From: a bacterium
Lineage (GTDB): Bacteria > Gemmatimonadota > Gemmatimonadetes > Gemmatimonadales > Gemmatimonadaceae
DNA: 52,112 nucleotides
Assembly: GCA_027484025.1 (NCBI GenBank)
Contig: JAIXTI010000140.1
Location: 1-52,112 of the forward strand
Direction of reading: 5' to 3'
Shown: positions 49,659 through 52,112 of the stretch, one piece after another
Layout of the letters: every line of letters begins with the position of its first letter
How positions within the stretch are numbered: position 1 is the stretch's first letter
Made by a program: the position numbers and the translations under genes
Notes under the pieces: model-generated
Seen by the model: only the letters and a program-made list of their open reading frames with translations
Databases searched by the model: none
What the model was told of the DNA's origin: nothing

Positions 49659-51020
49659 TCAGCGCGAACCGGGCGGTTTTGTACTATCGCGCTTCGCCCG
49701 CGTACTGTCCTTCGCGCTGCTGTCGACCTTCACGCGTGGCAGTGTGAAATTCCGCGCGGGTGACTTGAGCGTGTTGTTGAGACTGCTCACCCCCGTCATC
49801 TGCAGTCGATACGTGCGACCGGGGAGCAATGCCGTGTCGAGCGTGATGTACGCTTCGTTGTACACCCTCGGGCGATTCATCTTGGGCGGGGGCGTGGTGT
49901 CCACCGGCGCGGCCCGACCGCCGCGCTGCCGCGCCGCCAGGCGCGCTGCTTCACGCTTGGCCCGGTCTGCGGCAGCAAGGCTATCGGTGCGTCGCACCAA
50001 CGCAATACTGTCACGGCGCGCACGTGCGGCTCCGGTCAATGTGTCGGCCTTGGCGGCCTCTGCCGCAATGGAGTCCGCTTTCCGCTTGCTCATCATGGAG
50101 TCCAACGCCGCGCGCTGCACGGCCGTCTGCACGCGCGACACCGCCACACGCGCCGAATCGGGGAGCCGCGTGAGAATGGCCCCTTCGGTGACGAAGAACT
50201 GGTTCACCGCATACGGCTTGTCGAAGACGACCCTGAGCACGCGGTTGCTGTCCTGCGGTTCGATGGTCTGAATGCGCAGGCCCACCGTATCGCGCGCAAA
50301 CGCATAGAACTCGGCTTCCGCCGTCCCCGTCAGCGTCACGCGCACCGTGTCCCACATTTCCAGCGGCTCGAGATCCTTGTTGTTGTTGCGATCGCCATAG
50401 GCTCGCACGAGATACGGCCCGATGGGAATGCTCCGCAACTCGAAACGGCCAGATGAATCGGCAACCGCCTGATACACCAACGTCGTATCCGACGACACCG
50501 CTTCGATGACACCGCCCTTGAGCCCCTTGCCTTCCATCCAGTCGAAGACCACGCCCTTGAGCACGGTTTGCGGAATGGGCTGCCCGGTGGAGAAGACCAC
50601 ACGCAGGGTGGTGTCGATGGAATTGTTGTACAGGTCCTGCAACCCGCCTTTGAGTTGCACGGTGTACACCGTATTCGGGCGCCACCCTTTGGACGGGCGA
50701 ATCTGAATGCTCGTGCGGTCCCAGTCGACGCGCGGAGCGCCACTCTTGGGACTGATGAACACCAGCTCCGACAGGTCGCGGGCGCCCTTGGGCGATTCGC
50801 TGATCACCTCGTCGAACTTGATGGTCACCTGACCGGGTTTGCCGGTCACGCTGTTGTTCTCGGGCGTGATCTTGACGATGTTCGGCGGCACGAAGTCCTG
50901 CGGACCACCCGGCGGTAGCGCCTGATTGGCGCACGCCGTGCCGACTACCAGCCCCGCGCCGACCATGGCGAGACGGAGCAGGGCACCGGCCACGACGTGA
51001 TGACGCACGGTCAGGCTCAC
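49659..51020 (-). CDS. Lipoprotein with SbsA-type Ig-like domain
   Basis: The product is about 453 residues with a lipoprotein leader ending in VGTAC. It continues as FVPPNIVKITPENNSVTG and IKFDEVISE, the start of an SbsA-type bacterial Ig-like domain. A carboxypeptidase-regulatory-like region follows (SSGRFELRSIPIGPYLVRAYGDRN). A charged Ala/Arg/Lys/Asp helical stretch lies near 320-385, and a Ser/Lys/Asp-rich tail ends it. It is probably an outer-membrane lipoprotein of unknown function. The start is GTG 51020, whose GTGA overlaps the valS stop, so the lipoprotein is coupled to valS, an unusual pairing. Confidence 0.85.
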   Translation of the reverse strand: MSLTVRHHVVAGALLRLAMVGAGLVVGTACANQALPPGGPQDFVPPNIVKITPENNSVTGKPGQVTIKFDEVISESPKGARDLSELVFISPKSGAPRVDWDRTSIQIRPSKGWRPNTVYTVQLKGGLQDLYNNSIDTTLRVVFSTGQPIPQTVLKGVVFDWMEGKGLKGGVIEAVSSDTTLVYQAVADSSGRFELRSIPIGPYLVRAYGDRNNNKDLEPLEMWDTVRVTLTGTAEAEFYAFARDTVGLRIQTIEPQDSNRVLRVVFDKPYAVNQFFVTEGAILTRLPDSARVAVSRVQTAVQRAALDSMMSKRKADSIAAEAAKADTLTGAARARRDSIALVRRTDSLAAADRAKREAARLAARQRGGRAAPVDTTPPPKMNRPRVYNEAYITLDTALLPGRTYRLQMTGVSSLNNTLKSPARNFTLPRVKVDSSAKDSTRAKRDSTKPPGSR

Positions 51021-52112
51021 GCGCCGAGCGACGTACGCTTGTCGCGCAGCTGCGTAAGACGCGTACGCCATTCGGCGGCCTTGGCGCGCTCGGCCTCGAC
51101 CACCTGCGGCTTGGCCTTCGACACGAATCCTTCGTTGGCCAGCCGCGCGTCGAGTGCGGTGAGCTGCTTGTCGAGCTGCACGATTTCGGTGTCCAAGCGC
51201 TGCTTCTCCTTTTCGAGATCGACCATGCCGGCCAGCGGCACGACGAGTTCGATGCCGCCGGAGAGCAACACCTGCGCTGCCGCCCCACCCGGGTTACTCG
51301 CTTCCACGCGCACCTTCGCGCGGGAGAGCGAGCCCACCGTGTCGGCCTGCAGTGCCAGCATGTCCTGCGTGTCTGCGGTGGCCACCAGCACGGCGTCCAC
51401 CCACGCACCCGGATTCACGTTGTACTCCGCACGGACCTGTCTGATCGCCGCCACCGACTCGCGGACCATTTCGAAGCCGGCGCCGGCACCGGCGGGCTCG
51501 CCACTGTGCACGGGCCACGCGGCCTGCGCCAGGAAGGTCCCCTCGGGTGTCTGCGGCAGCTTCTGCCACAGTTCTTCGGTGATGAACGGGACGATGGGGT
51601 GCAACAGGCGCAGCGCGCCGTCGAAGGCGTGCGCCAGCACGGCCCGCGCGACTTCTCGGTCGGCGGTGCCTTCGGCCGCGAGCCGCGGCTTGATGCTTTC
51701 GAGATACCAGTCGGCCAGTTCGTTCCACACGAACCGGCGAGCGGCTTCGGCGTACTCGGAGAGGCGCAGGCCACGCCCGCGCTCGAGCTCCGCCCAATGC
51801 TCCGCCGTCGACGGTCGTGCCGGTCCCAGCGCGGCGTCGCAATCGGCGATCGCGATATCGAGCCGTTCGAGAATCCAGCGATCGGCCGGTGCGAGTTGCG
51901 CACGGTCGAGCGAGGACACGGGGGCCACCGGATCGGTGCCCACGCGCGACAACAAGAAGCGTCCGATGTTCCAGAGCTTCGTGCAGAAGTTGCGGTTCTG
52001 CTCCACCTTCTGTTCGCTGAAGCGCATGTCTTCCGCGCTGCAGATGCTCGCCATGGTGAGGCGCAGCGCATCGGTGCCGTACTTCTCCATCAGCTGCAGC
52101 GGATCCAGCACG
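51017..52112 (-). CDS. valS: Valyl-tRNA synthetase, C-terminal part (runs off right edge)
   Basis: About 365 residues are visible. DPLQLMEKYGTDALRLTM just after the catalytic domain, FCTKLWNIGRFLL, the anticodon-binding helices with HPIVPFITEELWQKLP, and a C-terminal coiled coil (VDLEKEKQRLDTEIVQL and AERAKAAEWRTRL) match ValS. The HIGH and KMSKS motifs lie beyond the window. The frame is open at the right edge. The stop TGA overlaps the GTG of the lipoprotein gene by 3 bases, within a GTGA. Confidence 0.95.
   Translation of the reverse strand, partial: VLDPLQLMEKYGTDALRLTMASICSAEDMRFSEQKVEQNRNFCTKLWNIGRFLLSRVGTDPVAPVSSLDRAQLAPADRWILERLDIAIADCDAALGPARPSTAEHWAELERGRGLRLSEYAEAARRFVWNELADWYLESIKPRLAAEGTADREVARAVLAHAFDGALRLLHPIVPFITEELWQKLPQTPEGTFLAQAAWPVHSGEPAGAGAGFEMVRESVAAIRQVRAEYNVNPGAWVDAVLVATADTQDMLALQADTVGSLSRAKVRVEASNPGGAAAQVLLSGGIELVVPLAGMVDLEKEKQRLDTEIVQLDKQLTALDARLANEGFVSKAKPQVVEAERAKAAEWRTRLTQLRDKRTSLGA

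Noticed and set aside
1..52112. Prophage, insertion sequence or genomic island
   Set aside because: No transposase, integrase, phage structural gene or direct-repeat attachment site beside the tRNA genes is visible.

Overview
The window is a 52 kb piece of a G+C-rich chromosome, densely packed with protein genes. No gap without a gene exceeds about 230 bases. The mix suggests a Gram-negative-type member of Gemmatimonadota or a close relative: DUF5916/CBM9-like, DUF4159 and DUF4175 envelope proteins, an exported TldD-type protease, a heptose phosphatase gene (gmhB, lipopolysaccharide core), many Sec, Tat and lipoprotein leaders, and GTGA/ATGA gene overlaps. This is inference from gene content; the window has no rRNA. 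I see no phage, IS, integrase or CRISPR array, so most of it is core chromosome.

Layout. 1-2094: a secreted S9 peptidase cut by the left edge and a sugar-isomerase-like TIM barrel. 2099-6143: a zinc-ribbon SDR missing the usual catalytic Tyr, a small secreted BECR-type RNase-like protein followed by an acidic partner (a possible toxin/immunity pair), divergent tesB, and a YdeI-like protein. 6149-11123: a coupled TldD-TldE-hydrolase operon preceded by a dienelactone hydrolase, then a 100-base palindromic repeat. 11356-15630: threonine dehydratase, a DUF5916 outer-membrane-type protein and a secreted cyanophycinase. 15639-18351: pdxJ, an HPt-like protein and ispE on the minus strand.

18494-32643 is almost all plus strand. 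After a lipoprotein gene (and mce on the other strand) comes a long run: trxA, rsmI, DUF4159, DUF4175 with a (GQQ)21 tract, a TPR protein, a secreted amidotransferase-fold-like protein, a RadC/JAMM-DinG helicase fusion, an FAH-family enzyme and a one-helix membrane protein. 32691-36246 is minus strand: gltX and a unit made of two tRNA-Ser genes flanking a secreted BNR-repeat gene whose ATG lies 2 nt after a tRNA end, then a GAF gene.

36329-41462 is plus strand: a Baeyer-Villiger monooxygenase, an SDR and an alpha/beta hydrolase in overlapping frames, which could work as alcohol to ketone to ester to acid; the hydrolase has an in-frame stop just before its catalytic His. A DUF1611 gene and a Bax-inhibitor gene follow, ending at a strong terminator. 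41542-52112: amidohydrolase, a DUF2723 membrane protein, a class V aminotransferase, and a minus-strand operon valS-lipoprotein-gmhB-purN-purH running off the right edge.

The best candidates for something undescribed are the RNase/acidic-protein pair (3767-4578), the JAMM-DinG fusion (28319-30859), and the tRNA-Ser/BNR/tRNA-Ser unit (34203-35746).
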